Below, one piece after another: positions 22,162-34,500 of a DNA stretch of 64,000 nt. This DNA is from Larix kaempferi (lineage: Eukaryota > Streptophyta > Pinopsida > Pinales > Pinaceae): assembly GCA_027924585.1 (NCBI GenBank), contig BSBM01000076.1:8713001-8777000 (forward strand), read 5' to 3'. Made by a program: the position numbers and the translations under genes. The notes beneath the pieces were generated by a model. The model made no database searches. It was given only the letters and a program-made list of their open reading frames with translations, and had not been told where the DNA came from. Within the stretch, counting starts at the first letter, position 1; every line of letters begins with the position of its first letter.

Positions 22162-23007
22162 TCACTTCTTCCTCGAAGTGTCCTTGATCTGAAGAACTCC
22201 AAGCTTCTCTCTGAAGTACTCGAACTTCACCCTGGCTAGTGGCTTCGTCAGCACATCTGCAATCTGCTCGTCCGTTGCAACATACAGGAGCTTCAAAGCT
22301 CCTCTCTGCACCATATCCCTGATATAGTGATATTTGATCTCTATGTGTTTTGACCTGTCATGAAACACTGGGTTCTCGGACAGATTCACACAACTCTGGT
22401 TATCACAGAAGATACCAGTAGTATCCAACGGGAGATCAAATAACTCAGACAGTAGCTTTCGTAGCCATACTGCATCACAATTAGCTGAACAGGCTGCAAC
22501 ATACTCTGCCTCAGCTGTACTTAGTGCTACACAGGACTGCTTCCTGCTAAACCAAGAGATCACACCTGATCCCATACTGAAGCAACACCCAGATGTTCTC
22601 TTCCTATCTGCAGCACTGCCAACCCAATCTGAATCAATATAACCCTGCAGATTAAACTTTTGATTCGCTTCATACTTGAGCCCATAATCCACTGTACCCT
22701 TCAGGTACCTCAGAACATGCTTTACAGCAACCAGATGAACACTCCTCGGATCTGTCAGGAACTGACTCAATGTGTTCACCGCAAAGCAAATATCCAGTCT
22801 CGTGTTCTTCAGGTACATCAAGGATCCAATCATCTGACGATACATAGAGACATCAATCGGCTCAGATGAAGCATCACATAGAAGGTTCAGATTTGATGCC
22901 ATAGGTGTGTCCATAGCCTTGCAGTCTATCATCCTAAACCTCTTCAGGATCTCTACTGCATACTTCCCTTGTCCAAGGAAGATTCCATCACTCTGCCACA
23001 CCTCCAT
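22162..23007 (-). pseudogene. E3 copia RT end and RNase H, longest open frame of the window
   Basis: A 281-codon - strand frame without stops. It starts inside the RT ('GIFLGQGKYAVEILKRF', 'CKAMDTPM'), passes the copia signature 'YRQMIGSLMYL' and 'DICFAVNTLSQF', and contains RNase H with 'GYIDSDWVGSAADRKRTSG', 'ALSTAEAEYVA', 'FCDNQSCVNL', 'RSKHIEIKYHYIRD' and 'QIADVLTKPL', so catalytic Asp, Glu and Asp are all present. It ends normally at 22162. The catalytic RT half lies upstream in other frames, so it is a fragment of a copia polyprotein. E6 carries the same region at 60493-61506. Confidence 0.95.
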
Positions 23008-23535
23008 GCCAAAAACAAATAGTCCATCATCCCCAAGTTCTTCAACTCAAACTCGGTAGCAAGCTTCCGCTGCATGTCGGCAATCAATCTATCCTCACCT
23101 GTTACAAACAGGTCTTCCACATAGTAGTATCACTGGATTGCCTTCCTCAACCTTGTAGTAAAGGTTGGAATCTGCTTTACTGTTGGTAAATCCCAAACTA
23201 GATAGGAAGCTGCCTATCCTACCATACCAATTTCTGCACATATATGATTTCCTGTCATGTGTCTCAGAACCAAGTGGGTTCTCCACATACACTTCTTCTT
23301 CAACTACACCATTCAAGAAAGCTGTCTTGAAATCCATCTGGTGTATCTTCTATTTCATCACTTTTATATTTCTCTATGCTGCCATCTGCAACATGCTTGA
23401 TCTTGATAGATCCATATGGAAGTCATAACAAACTTCCCTTCAGGTCTTGGGACTACATCCCAAACATCATTCTTCATGATCAATGGATCATGGTATTCTT
23501 CCCATATCTTGGGAACTTCAATATCTTCAATAGAT
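23008..23535 (-). pseudogene. E3 reverse transcriptase, N-terminal half, broken
   Basis: Reading the - strand from 23535: 'EYHDPLIMKNDVWDVVPRP', the start of the copia RT domain, then a decayed 'WIYQ' and 'YKS' stretch, then 23337-23095 with 'MDFKTAFLNGVVEEEVYV', which holds the first catalytic Asp, and 'YGRIGSFLSSLGF'. The 'YVDD' box should lie near 23080-23120 but is damaged (CCACATAGTAGTATC on the + strand). Frameshifts separate it from 23007. Confidence 0.88.
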
Positions 23536-24009
23536 AATTTTGTTGCTGAACAAATGTTGTAGTTCTTCTTTTGTAGGTGATGGCATACGATCTTTCCTAC
23601 ACAACAAGTTAAATTGCATGATTAGAAAACATCTCATAGTTTTAAGAACAAATTCTTACACATTAGGAAATATGTCATATAGTCATGCAATTATCTTAGC
23701 CAATGCTTCAATACAACATTTATCCATATCCCGTAACTTTCTAGATGCCTTCCAATCTCTACCAAAACATTGTTAAGAGTGTGCACAACTCCCAACATGT
23801 CAGCAAAGAGGTTTCATTCTAGATAAGTAGCAATGGAATGTTGTACAACGCCATAGGCCACTTACCCATGTATATTAGTAGTATACTTTTCATCAATGCA
23901 ACTATTCTAATATGCATAATACACAACCTAATTCCAGGAACATCAGTATATACATTATTGAACAATATTATTTAAACAATAAGTAATGACAATTCAAATA
24001 CTTATCTTT

Positions 24010-24125
24010 GTTTGTTTGTAGGGTGGACTCCCTCTGAATCTTTGCAACTCCATTCTGATGTGGATTGTGAGAAGTGGTCAACTCCCTCTGAATATATGCA
24101 TCCTTGTAGAAACTACTGGAGTGTG
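24010..24125 (-). pseudogene. E3 integrase scrap
   Basis: The - strand shows 'QRELTTSHNPHQNGVAK', which matches the block around the catalytic Glu of copia integrase (TPQQNGVAE). It is embedded in a small repeat of AGAGGGAGT (three times) and flanked by non-coding DNA on both sides. The Glu itself has become Lys. It is the only integrase trace in E3. Confidence 0.75.
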
Positions 24126-24189
24126 CTCCCTCTTGATCTTTGCTTCCTGGATTACCTGTCCTTGAACTTATATACATTCTCAATCCCTA

Positions 24190-26523
24190 TGCATGCTTGT
24201 TAGTATAATCATTGTGTTATCCTCTAGGTCTCATACATAATCAAACATTCATTAGTATAATCTTAATATTATCAAAGCACAATAATCTCAAGCATGTATA
24301 GTCAGGATCAATTCAAACACAGATAATAAACATTAGTATTCAAGGTTTCAAGGAAGTCTTGTTTTATTCATACATATTCTTATTTGATCATAGGACTCTT
24401 ATGGTTAGTTAAATCATTAATCAAGATAAGAGATATAATATGCATAAAACCCATGATTACTCAAATATATAACTTCATGATTCTTCTGGTTAGTCATATC
24501 ATCAATTATGGTAAGAAACATAATATGCATACAACCATGACTATTCAAATCTATGACTTCATGAATAATCATTATCAACAACACAACAGTATAAGATCCT
24601 AACACAAGGTAGGATTCTAGCTTGATATAGGAAAAACATGCTTGGATTAGCATGCTAGCTGGTTATGTCTAACATACCCGCATAATGTCTTCTGGTTCTC
24701 TTTAGTGACTTGTGCTAGTAACCTGCATGTCTCATAAGTTAACCATTGTAGAACCAAGTTATACATACCTCGAAGGTAGATCTTCTATGTGATCCATGAC
24801 AATGGATGAATCTTTGTCTTCATGTCACCATGAGCATATGTTCTTGAAGTAGAACATGATTTGACTTTCTTGGTGTACCTTTTGTGTTAGCAAACAACAT
24901 AAACCTCATACAACATCACAATGCATTAGTACAATCATAAGTGTCAAAACCTTAATCAATGAATATCTTCTATAAGGTAATACGACAAGTCTAGTAATTA
25001 ATCAAGATTGTACTGTAATGATATGAAGACAAACATATCATAAACTTAACCATGAACAGAATTTGAAACATACCTATAAGCCATACCTGTCAAGATTGCT
25101 TGTAATCTTCTTATGGAAGGCCTTTGCCTCATCTCCCTCTGAGACATGAACTTCTTCACTTATGCAGGTGACCAATCCATCTTCTTCTAGGATTAACCCA
25201 ATCCACTTGATTTTCAGGAACTGGATCTGGAGCTGTAATAGGGTTTGTCAGAGAAACCCAAAAAATTCAAACTTCCGAAAGGATAGAAATATGCGCCTTG
25301 ATGAGCTGATCAAGCTGGTATATTCAGAATTTGAAAACTGCAAAGTTTCACTCCTCAAGTTTTCCTTTGAAACTTTCGGATTCGCTAGACGTGACCTTGA
25401 ACTAGTGTTTGATGAAGCCCACTCTTCTGCCCAATCAAAAGGTTCGATCCAAAGCTCTAAGCTTCTATTTTTATGAGGAGCTTCCAGCCATCGTCACAGA
25501 TTTCAAAAATTCCCATTTTTGCAGAAGCCCTAATTTTCCACTTTTCTGATCAAAGTCCCGAGCTAGGGTCTAATCAAGCCCGGCCTTCTGCCCAACCAAA
25601 AATTTTGATCTTTGTCTCTAAATTTTGATCTTGATGAGTAGCATCCAGCCGTGGTCTCCGATTACAAAAATTCCAACTTTCTCCGAAGCCCTAAATTCCG
25701 GAAGCCATGAATGAAGGTACTAAAAAATAATTGGGTTTTGACAGAAATATGTACCTGATTGTTTTTGATGTAACTATGAACTTTTAGATCCATAGGGTCT
25801 GAAAACGTTTGTTGAGATAGCCTGACCTGTTATCTTTCCATCCCGACAGGTCTGACCTCAATTGGATTCTCTGAGAGAGAGTTATGCCAAGTGTCGCAAC
25901 ATGACCTGTTATGGGATAATACAGGAGAGCAAACTTGTACAACGTGCCACGTGTCACTATTTCACCTTTGGCCTCTAAACATTTTTCCTGAGATATTAAG
26001 ACCTGTTATCTTTCCATCTCGATAGGTCTGACCTCAATTGGATTCTCTGAGAGAGAGTTATTCCAAGTGTCGTAACGTGACATGTTTATGGGATAATACA
26101 GGAGAACGAACTTGTATGGCGTGCCACGTGTCACTGGTTCAACTTCGGCCTCTGAAAATTTTTCCTGAGATAGGACAGTCTGTGTAATACCTGTCAATTT
26201 TTACGAAATTTCATTTGGAGCTTCCTAGCCCAAGTTATGACCTTTTTCCCAAGGTCACCTGATTTTGACTCATATCTGGAAGAGGCAGAAACCCTATATT
26301 CTACAGATCATAAATCACAAAGTACAAGGAATGAGAGGTTTTCCTTTGGACACAAGGTACATGGGGATCTGATATTCGACCTGTAAAATTTTCAGATCTG
26401 AAAACTTCTCCAAAACAGATTTATAGCGAAAGTGCTACAATGACTGGTTTTTGCTATATCAAGCCCTAACATCGTAAGTGCAACAAGTGTAATACATGCC
26501 ATATCATGCCTTCTTTCAGGCTA
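24190..26523 (-). other. E3 long leader, non-coding, shared with E6
   Basis: No supportable gene. In element orientation it matches E6 57563-60490 in many blocks in the same order: for example ACTTGGGCTAGGAA, GAGAATCCAATTGA and CTCTTTGCTGACATGTTG (the last at about 23795 and 59768). The region 25795-26200 holds a duplicated block, and 25440-25700 a second pair of similar blocks with GATCAAG and TTTTTGGTTGGGCAGAA-like text. Confidence 0.8.
25795..26200 (-). repeat. Duplicated leader block in E3
   Basis: CAATTGGATTCTCTGAGAGA occurs at about 25858 and 26035, each preceded by a ...ACAGGTCTGACCTC or ...ATAGGTCTGACCTC stretch and followed by GTGCCACGTGTCAC. The spacing is about 177 bases. E6 has one copy (57960-58070). 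Confidence 0.88.
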
Positions 26524-26535
26524 GCTTTGATACCA
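26524..26535 (-). other. E3 primer-binding site
   Basis: On the - strand TGGTATCAAAGC abuts the LTR end TTTAACA. It differs from the initiator tRNA-Met site TGGTATCAGAGC by one base. Confidence 0.9.
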
Positions 26536-27181
26536 TGTTAAATTTTCAGAATTTACTTCAATCTGATCTAGGATCTTAACTGAGAGAACAACATGTACAG
26601 CATATCTACAGCATATTAATCATGGACACAATAATGCAAGCACACAAGAGACACATAGTTTACTTGGGGAAAACCATAAAGGTGAAAAACCCCAATAACT
26701 TCCTCAGAGATAGATAGAGCAATGATACAACCAGAATACAAGAGACAATCTTCTCCTAGTAGCAGAGCCTCCTCCTCCACAAGTGCGCCACTCTCCACAG
26801 TGTGAGTGAGAGAATAGAATGTGTAAAATGAGAGAGACACACTCTCTATTTATACACTAACTTGACTTGACCTTTACTCAACTAGGTCGGCCTCAACTTA
26901 ACCACTTAACATAATGCTGACTGGGCCGACCCCCACTAGGGTGGTCTAATAATCCTTTGACCCACATGGCCGACCCCCAATAGGGTGGTCTAATAACCCT
27001 TTGACCCACATGACTTATACAGGGCCGACCCCAACAAGGTGGTCTAATAACCCATCAAGTATAAGTTATGACACTTACAATATAAATGACGACACTTCCG
27101 TGTAGAGGAATAATAACATATCTATAGGAATACAATATACATATATGTGAAATACATTCCGAAGTTACATATACATCAACA
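26536..27181 (-). repeat. E3 5' LTR, 646 bp
   Basis: It matches 19988-20578 with two small extra duplications, CAGCATATCTACAGCATAT near 26598 and a GACCCCCAATAGGGTGGTC block near 26975. It is bounded by the primer site on its left and TSD TTACC on its right. The TATA box is at 26846-26855 on the - strand. Confidence 0.95.
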
Positions 27182-28196
27182 TTACCCTCCCCACCCAAGA
27201 TCAATTCCTGCAAGTGACATGATGAGTTCTTAAATGAGCATATTGTTGTATTGGCCTTGAGCCCTGAAGAATCTGGTTTACCCTAGGTAGCATCCTCGAA
27301 ATGAGGGGAAGTGTTTGGTGGGTTTCCACAAGATATGTATTTCGAGAAAAAATGTAATCATCTTTATGGACTTTATTGATTATATATATAATTACAAATG
27401 GAAAATATTCTATATAGTTGATTATAAAGGTTTTGTAAAATATCTAATTATTTTGCATGTGCAATTTCTACAATCTAATACTCCTACAACCCCTCGATAT
27501 TAATTAATCTTTTCCATAACTAATGCAACAATTGCAATTGTTTTTTTTGTGGGCATACCTCACACACATGTATCATGAAACTATAATTTTGTTTAAGTAT
27601 GATATATATATATATATATATAAACAAGTATGACTAAAAGCTTTATATTAAAAAAGAGGGGGCTATAGGGTTTCCGCGTGCAATAGAATTACAAAGGTTT
27701 CCCGTTGGCCAAAATTCAAGAGTGACAAGGCCCTGACTGTTCTAATCTACCACCATACACTGAACATTGAGTCTATAGGTCATGGCAAAAACATTATGCT
27801 GTGATACAAAATAAAAACATTATGATCCAAAAATTCCTTCCCTCACTAAGAACTCAAAATGTCAACTTGTGACAAAAACTAAGCAACACGAGGGAATTAC
27901 ATTGACATTTTAAAAGACTCCAAATAGTTTATTTTTCTATGGAGGAACTTGAAAAAACCTCGACTAATAAGCTATCTACTTTTCTATAGAACATGACTGT
28001 AAATTAAAACCGCTAATCCTTTGCAAAACCTAGTAATTGTCATTTAATGGGGCCTAAACTCATACTTTAGTTGAACAAATTCTATGGGATCGAACCTGGA
28101 GTCAACATTTTGAAGTGGACTGGACCGAAGGAAGCTGCCATATGTAGTGTTGGATCCCATTCCCAAAGTTCCAATGTGGAACTGAAGATATACTAA

Positions 28197-28511
28197 TTAG
28201 TCTTCCAGGGCATTGAGTTTTTCCTCCAGCTTAGCAATCTTTTCCTTTTCCTTGGCCAAGTCTTCTTCCAGGTCCATCTCCCTTTGTTGAGATTCCTCAT
28301 TTTCCCGTGCCTTGGTGTCTTCTTTTTGGTCCAGGTGCAATTCCAGAATTCCCAAGTCCGAGTCAAATTCACGATCAATCCTTCTTATCAACCGATTATT
28401 CTCTCTGTTCTCATCTTCAATTCTTCGAGGATGGTGGAAAATGCAGGTGCCCCTACATTGTCTTTCCTCGATTCTCGGCATGGCAGTATGTTTCTCTCTT
28501 CCTTCCGTCAC
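28197..28511 (-). CDS. Possible small coiled-coil protein or retroelement fragment
   Basis: A 104-codon - strand frame. Residues 1-50 are Arg- and Glu-rich; residues about 62-104 form a heptad-patterned charged coiled coil ('LEEDLAKEKEKIAKLEEKL') ending at a stop. I do not recognise it. No partner domain, start context or conserved neighbour supports a real gene, and it could be the tail of an eroded gag-like frame. A - strand TATAAAAG lies about 950 bases upstream. Confidence 0.25.
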   Translation of the reverse strand: MTEGREKHTAMPRIEERQCRGTCIFHHPRRIEDENRENNRLIRRIDREFDSDLGILELHLDQKEDTKARENEESQQREMDLEEDLAKEKEKIAKLEEKLNALED

Positions 28512-29921
28512 CTTTCATTCTGTAATATTCCAACTGATAATTTATGTCTGTTTATGGAGTTTCCGATGATGTAGTTGCTTGCTAGTAGTCTTTCTGGCTC
28601 AATACTTGAAGTAAATATGAATGCATGTACTGAACTATGCTTGCATGCAAATGCATGGGTTTTCCAACCCCTAAATAACCCAAATAATCAGAAATGCTAT
28701 AAAAAAGGGATAGAAAATATGCATGTACGTACTAATAGATGAAATAGTGGATGTATGGCAATATGAGACCAACATGTAAGAATTGTGCTTGAGATCGGAT
28801 GAGACATGAGAGAGTCTCTCTCCAACAATGTGCCCTTGTAAGGAATGCACCCTCTTCAGAGTAAGAAGTGGCTGATAATGGCTCCAATGATGCTAGAATG
28901 TTGCAAGAGGTTGGGACTATGGTTATGTTACCCTTCTGAATGAGATGGAGTAAGCATGCATACCATGCATGAAGCCTGAACCCTAATGCGAGTTGCCTCC
29001 TCTAGGAAAAGTCACCCATGCAGTAGAAGATGTCCTCTGAAAGGTGAAATGGATGATAACTTGATCTTGGATCCAGATCGAAAGCTCGTCTTCAAGGATT
29101 AGGGTAATAGTGGTGCTCTCGGAAGGATGAAGCCGACTTGCAGAAAGAAATATCCCTGTGTGATGAGATATGAAGATACCTCACTTGTGCAATTCACCCA
29201 TGCAAGGATATCGAGTTCTCTTGATCCTGTATAAAGCTTGAACCTTGCAGAATGCTGAAGAATGATACTTGATGATAGAAGTAATGTTGAATCTGGATGA
29301 TCTAAACCTAATAGTGGCATATAGATTTCGCTTCCGTAATACACTGAATGGTTGAGTGGTGTGCCCTCAACCCTAAATGGCTCACTGAGCTCTCCAAATC
29401 GACTTCTCAAATCAATAATCAAATAACCAAACCTCACTCACTCACTTTACCTTTCTTTTATAACTTTCACCTAGTAGAACCTAACTTTTGCATGACTAGG
29501 TCGCTTTCTCTTCTAATTTCCAGTTGACTTGCATGCAGTGCTTCCTGTGTGCATGGAACCTCAATAAAGGTGTTTTAGTGCATGCAACATGAAATATCTC
29601 TAGTTTTGTTTTATTAGTGGTAGTAATGGCCACCTCTCCTTTTTTCTTTAGTTAAACATCGATATGTTTTGGAATTTATGGGTGTCTTTTTCTAAGTATT
29701 TATGTCATCATTGGAAAGGTGACAATATATGATAAAGAAAAATGTAACCTTCAAATCTAAATTATTTAGTAACTAAATATAAATATAAAATTTGTCTCAG
29801 CTCTAAACGTAGTAGTAGTAGCGCTCTATCTTTATTACTATTTTTCTACAATGCCTTCAAAACAAATCCATCCTAAGCTCATAAAAAAACCAATATCTTG
29901 TGTTTGTGCAACTAACAAAGG

Positions 29922-29983
29922 CAATAAAGACTTCAATAGAGTAAAGAGTAGTCAATAAAGACTTCAGCAGAGTAAAGAGTAGT
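29922..29983. repeat. 31-bp x 2 tandem duplication
   Basis: CAATAAAGACTTCA(AT/GC)AGAGTAAAGAGTAGT occurs twice in a row with two differences. Confidence 0.9.
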
Positions 29984-30016
29984 ACTTTTCAAAAGTATCA
30001 AAAGCCTAGGTTTAAT

Positions 30017-30166
30017 TAACATACTTAAAATGTTGAGTTATATGTGTTAAATGGAAAAAGGAAGATAGCTAAAGACATAGAGGTGGCTAAATAACATAAT
30101 TAAAATGTTGAGTTATATGTGTTAAATAGAAAAAGGAAGATAGCTAAAGACATAGAGGTGGCTAAA
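30017..30166. repeat. 75-bp x 2 tandem duplication
   Basis: TAACATACTTAAAATGTTGA to CATAGAGGTGGCTAAA is repeated with only a few substitutions, so this is a fairly recent duplication. Confidence 0.93.
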
Positions 30167-30900
30167 AAGAATGAAGTATCATCCTTATCAATGATCAATT
30201 CTCATAACCTATCTTCATCTCTAATGGCCACTTTTTCATAAATTATCTTCATATTCATCATATGTATATATAACCATTGCATGGAGCAATATTTGAAATT
30301 CATAATAACCTTTAAGAATTAAGAAGTTCCCTTCCCACAACAAATTCTTATCATCTTAAATGTGTTATCATCATGTAGAAGGAGTACCGAGGCATCAAAA
30401 TTGATAAAAATTTGGATCTCTCACTATAACTTCCAAGATCCATCTAACAATGTTTGTTTATTTTCTAAATTATTATTAATAACAATTTGAGTCTATCACA
30501 CTATTGAGTGTTTTCTTTGCTTATTATATTTTATTAACTATAACGAGGAGGGAACTTCCGCTATAAGGTTACAATAGGTAGCATTATATACAAAGGCTAA
30601 TATAGAAAAATATTCATATGTTCTTGGAATTTAGAATCTTTGGTTACAAATTTTATTGTTCCTTTTTTCTTTTCTTCAACAACAAGAATTGAATAACTTT
30701 TCAAGGTCATAACATATTTTATAGTTGACATGTTTGCAACATCTAAAATAATAAAAATAATCTCTATTTGTATTTAACCTTTTTTCTAATTACATTTTTA
30801 TCATCTATTTTTCAAAACTTCTTTTTCTATCACCATATCTAAAATATGAAAAATGATTTTCACTCAATTTATGAAAAGTGATTTTCACTCAATTTTCCAT

Positions 30901-30998
30901 GAATTATAAATTCTAAATGACAACTTTTCACTTTCTACATTAACAATTTGAATTATAAATTCTAAATGACAACTTTTCACTTTCTACATTAACAATTT
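30901..30998. repeat. 49-bp x 2 tandem duplication with a third diverged copy
   Basis: GAATTATAAATTCTAAATGA through CATTAACAATTT is repeated directly. A weaker copy is at about 31093-31142. Confidence 0.9.
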
Positions 30999-31566
30999 TA
31001 CTTTTGAAGAGAACCCAACACAAATAGTACGTTGGTTAAATCTTCAAATCTTCATCAGAAGGCCTCTCAATGATTTCTTCTCTATTTTCCATACGTTATA
31101 AATCCCAATATGACAACTTTTCACTTTCTATATTAATAATTTGACTCAGATTTCATGTGATAATTCCTTCGAGAAGGTTGCATCAGAATCATGTACAACA
31201 AGCCTTTTGTTTTTATATCGCATAGTTTTCTTTGTACTTCTATAATATATTTATTTATAGCTTTCAATTTTGTATTGCATGGCAAGATTTGTACTTATCT
31301 AGTTTTTTTTTGAGCTTTCAAATTTGTGGTATATGGAAATATTTCTACTTAGCCCCTTTGGATTTACATTTTCTATCCTCATGGTCCGCAATTAAGCATT
31401 ACATTCAAGTAGTTTTTGTTTGAGTTGAGGAAATACTTTTGTTGTATGGTAGCATTATAATTGGATTGGATTATATCATTTATAGTACATCGTAGGTGTT
31501 GTTAGCAATCAATATACATTAATGATTTTGATATTGTTAGTCCCTCCGACTTTTGGCATTACAATG

Positions 31567-33242
31567 TGTTGAAATTTCATTTGCAACGAGCAATTAATGC
31601 AAATCTAAAAATTAACCTTCTTATGAGAAAGTTCCTTGGATCTTAACCCTAGAATTTTCATCCTTTAGGATTACTGTAAATAAATTTATCAAACAATAAT
31701 GGAACAATCATGATAATTCACTTTTAGTAGCCCCAAAATCCACAAAAATTCAAGGAGAAAAGATAACAATTATTCCAATGAGTTTCCAACCCTCTAGGGC
31801 AACTTCACATGCATGATTTAGATTTGAATACTCTTCTTAAGCAATATATATAATAACAAACACAACAAAAATAGATCATTGTGCTATTATCTTCAATCTT
31901 AGTGTTAATTCCCTTAACAAATTGTTCTTCTGTGTGTCAAATAAACAAGACAATTAAGAGATGGAAATAAACATCCCAAGAAACTAAATGCTGAAATCAA
32001 ATCTGTAATATACACAATATGTGGAAAACTAAAAACATCATATATATATATATATATGCTCAATGAATGAAGTACATGCATGCATAGCCTCCTCTCAAGG
32101 CTAGGACAAAATCCAACCACCCAAGATGCCCTAGCTAAGGTTAGACAACAAACCCTAGCTCCTCTAAGTGCAAGAATCACTCCAAATTTATCTCCAAGGC
32201 AAGAAGTCCTCCTCCTCTTTATTGTTAAATACATCCAAGGGTTTCCAAACCCTAATCTCTAGCCTCCAAGGGATAAAACCCTAACCCTAGAATCCAAGAT
32301 ACTCTAAAATACCAAGAAACCATAATGCCCAAGAGAGAGAGAGAGAGAGAGATCTAATGGAAAAAGAAGAATTTCAAGAGAGAAAAATCATCTACCTCCT
32401 CCTCATATGCTCCACTGGGGTTTCCTCATGAAACATAACACATCACTAAGAGAGCATTCCAAAGAAGAGATACAAATGAGTGTGTGATGTGTTGTGTTGT
32501 GGAAAGAATCTATCCTTCCTCTATTTAAATGAGAGGTAAGGGAGGTAAAAAATATAATACAGGTCAACCTAAGCCTTACAAACAAGCCTACTAGACATAA
32601 GTAATCCACACATAAGTGAAGTTCTCCACTTGTATATCACAAGTGTCTAGCTCCAATGATGAATCCATGCACAATATTGACCCAAGGTGATGTAGCTATG
32701 CAAGGAAATTCCACACCACTCTATCTCAAGCTTCCACAAACTCCATATGTCCTCGAAATCCAAGTACTCCACTAAGGTAGCTACCCCTTGCAAGAACATT
32801 GTTGAAGCCCTAGGTGTCCCTAATCCATTTCCAATCCTTCAAACAAGAAACCAAGCGTCCACATTCCATCTAGGGTTTATATCTATCCTTCACAATGCAC
32901 ATTTCTCCTTGTATCCCGTAGGGAATTTTCCCACCAGGTGAATCCTCCATGTGGCCATCATGCAGGGAATCTACTATCTAGGCAAGAGATATCCAATGCC
33001 CTATGAAAGAACACTAAGCCAATGATCATTTGAGGTCCAACATCCATTTAACAAGCTATCACAAGTGTGAATATCCATCTTAGACCATCTCTCATGCTAC
33101 AACTTATCTTGGACCATCCAGGGGTTGAACATGCCCCATGTACCCCAAATATCATCAAGCACCCCAAACATGGTGTAAACACTTTTAGAGTAACCTAAAA
33201 GTCTAACAAACACTCTTTACAAGGGAAGTGTTTACACCAACA
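31567..33242 (-). repeat. E4 3' LTR, about 1.68 kb
   Basis: On the - strand it runs from TGTTGGTGTAAACACTTCCC (33242) to AAATTTCAACA (31567), so TG...CA. It contains (TA)n at 32039-32058 and (GA)n at 32332-32351. Its first 280 bases on the left match 35533-35792. Small open frames on both strands are not supported as genes. Confidence 0.8.
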
Positions 33243-33742
33243 CTTGTTGACTCCATTTGTAATGTTATTTATAAATAAATATTGGTTGTGATATTGGGAT
33301 CAACCACTATCATTTGTAACAAAGTTGTCAACCATGCCATAACATCATTTTGATCATCTAATGAATAATCACCACCTATGAATATATAGGAATGCCTCAC
33401 TAGAGAAACAACTAACTACCACTCTCCATCATCCTCAACATCATGGATCAACATCAATGGGTACCACATCATAAGTTGACCAGGACAACTTGAAAAGAAA
33501 ATCATATCTCCATGCAAGATCAAATTGATTATGGGATGCAAAGCTCATAGTATAGTAATTGAACTATGCAAAATCATCATCAACCTATCATCATGAGAAT
33601 CCCTCTCATGCACCTCATATCTTTTGGCAACTAAGATATCTTGGACTAGGATAACTCCCTCATCTTGAGAGAATTCAAAAGTAAGAGTCTCATCAAGGAA
33701 AACTCCCTCTAGATTAGATAATATAGGATCCCTAGCTTTGTA

Positions 33743-34201
33743 CTATGTAGTAATCCCATTGGATACAACTATGGAATCATTCTCAGCAACATCCTCTATC
33801 ACGACATCACATTTCTCCTCCAATGTACAACTAGAAATAGCTTGGATGGAAGAAACCAATGCTAAACATATCATGGATGGTGCACTCAACCCTACATGCT
33901 CTTGAGCCACTAGATTAGCAATCTTTGCATTCTCCACAATCATGGAAGGAGAACCCTGCACGCTGAAATATCTCACAATAAGAGTGCAACGATAAGAACC
34001 TATCTCTACATGTGCCTTATGAGAAATAGAGGGCCCTACCAATCTCTCATTGTATTGTGTGAGTGTTAATGGATTGGAAATTAACTTATAAATTCCACCC
34101 TCTCTCACCCCTCTATCCAATGTCCTCATACTTCCTAGACTATAGTCACTAATGGCATGTTGTTGTCCCTCAAAAGAAACTTTCCAATGCATATCTATCA
34201 T
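33743..34201 (-). pseudogene. E4 end of protease and gag-pre-integrase segment
   Basis: A 152-codon - strand frame beginning 'WKVSFEGQQHAISDYSLG' and 'VREGGIYKLISNPL', which matches the copia stretch between protease and integrase (V.F....C.I.D....  G.R..GLY.L). Later residues no longer match, and the integrase zinc module is absent. Confidence 0.65.
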
Positions 34202-34284
34202 ACAAGAAACTAAAAGGAGGATTTTCCCAACCCCCCCCTCAAAAAAAAAACTAAAACATTACTAAGCTCAAGAACATCACTTGA

Positions 34285-34500
34285 GGGTATCTGGAATGAA
34301 ATGGATCCAACTCCTCTCACAAGGTATGTGGCATCATCACCAAACTCCATGTGTTATATCTCCCTCTTGATCTTGAATCCTATTGAATAGTGCCCTATCA
34401 TATGTCACATGTCTCAAAGGTCCACTGTCCACATACCAACCAACACTAGACACAATGTTAGTATATAAATAACAAGACATGGAAAAGTTAGTCTCACATT
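34285..34500 (-). pseudogene. E4 aspartic protease
   Basis: The - strand near 34440-34370 reads 'GWYVDSGPLRHVTYDRALF', the copia protease active site (W.vDSGas.HmT), with Asp, Ser and Gly intact. It continues 'RIQDQEGDI' before a stop. It directly follows the gag zinc knuckle. Confidence 0.85.

Larger units (their letters stand above)
19988..27181 (-). mobile_element. E3: Ty1/copia element with reduced pol, TSD TTACC
   Basis: Related LTRs of 591 and 646 bases (TGTTGATG to TTTAACA on the - strand) bound 7.2 kb, with a perfect 5-base target duplication and a primer site. Inside, only the RT/RNase H end of pol and a scrap of integrase remain. Most of the leader, 2.3 kb, is non-coding and matches the leader of E6. 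Two tandem arrays lie between pol and the 3' LTR. Gag and protease are not detectable, so the element could move only with enzymes from elsewhere. Confidence 0.95.
27187..31566. other. AT-rich intergenic DNA with small repeats
   Basis: There is no recognisable gene apart from the weak frame at 28197-28511. It contains (TA)n at 27601-27625 and three separate short tandem duplications (29922-29983, 30017-30166, 30901-30998). The part 28700-29600 is less AT-rich and has a - strand TATAAAAG near 29455-29462, as an LTR or promoter might; no partner copy is in the window. Confidence 0.5.
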
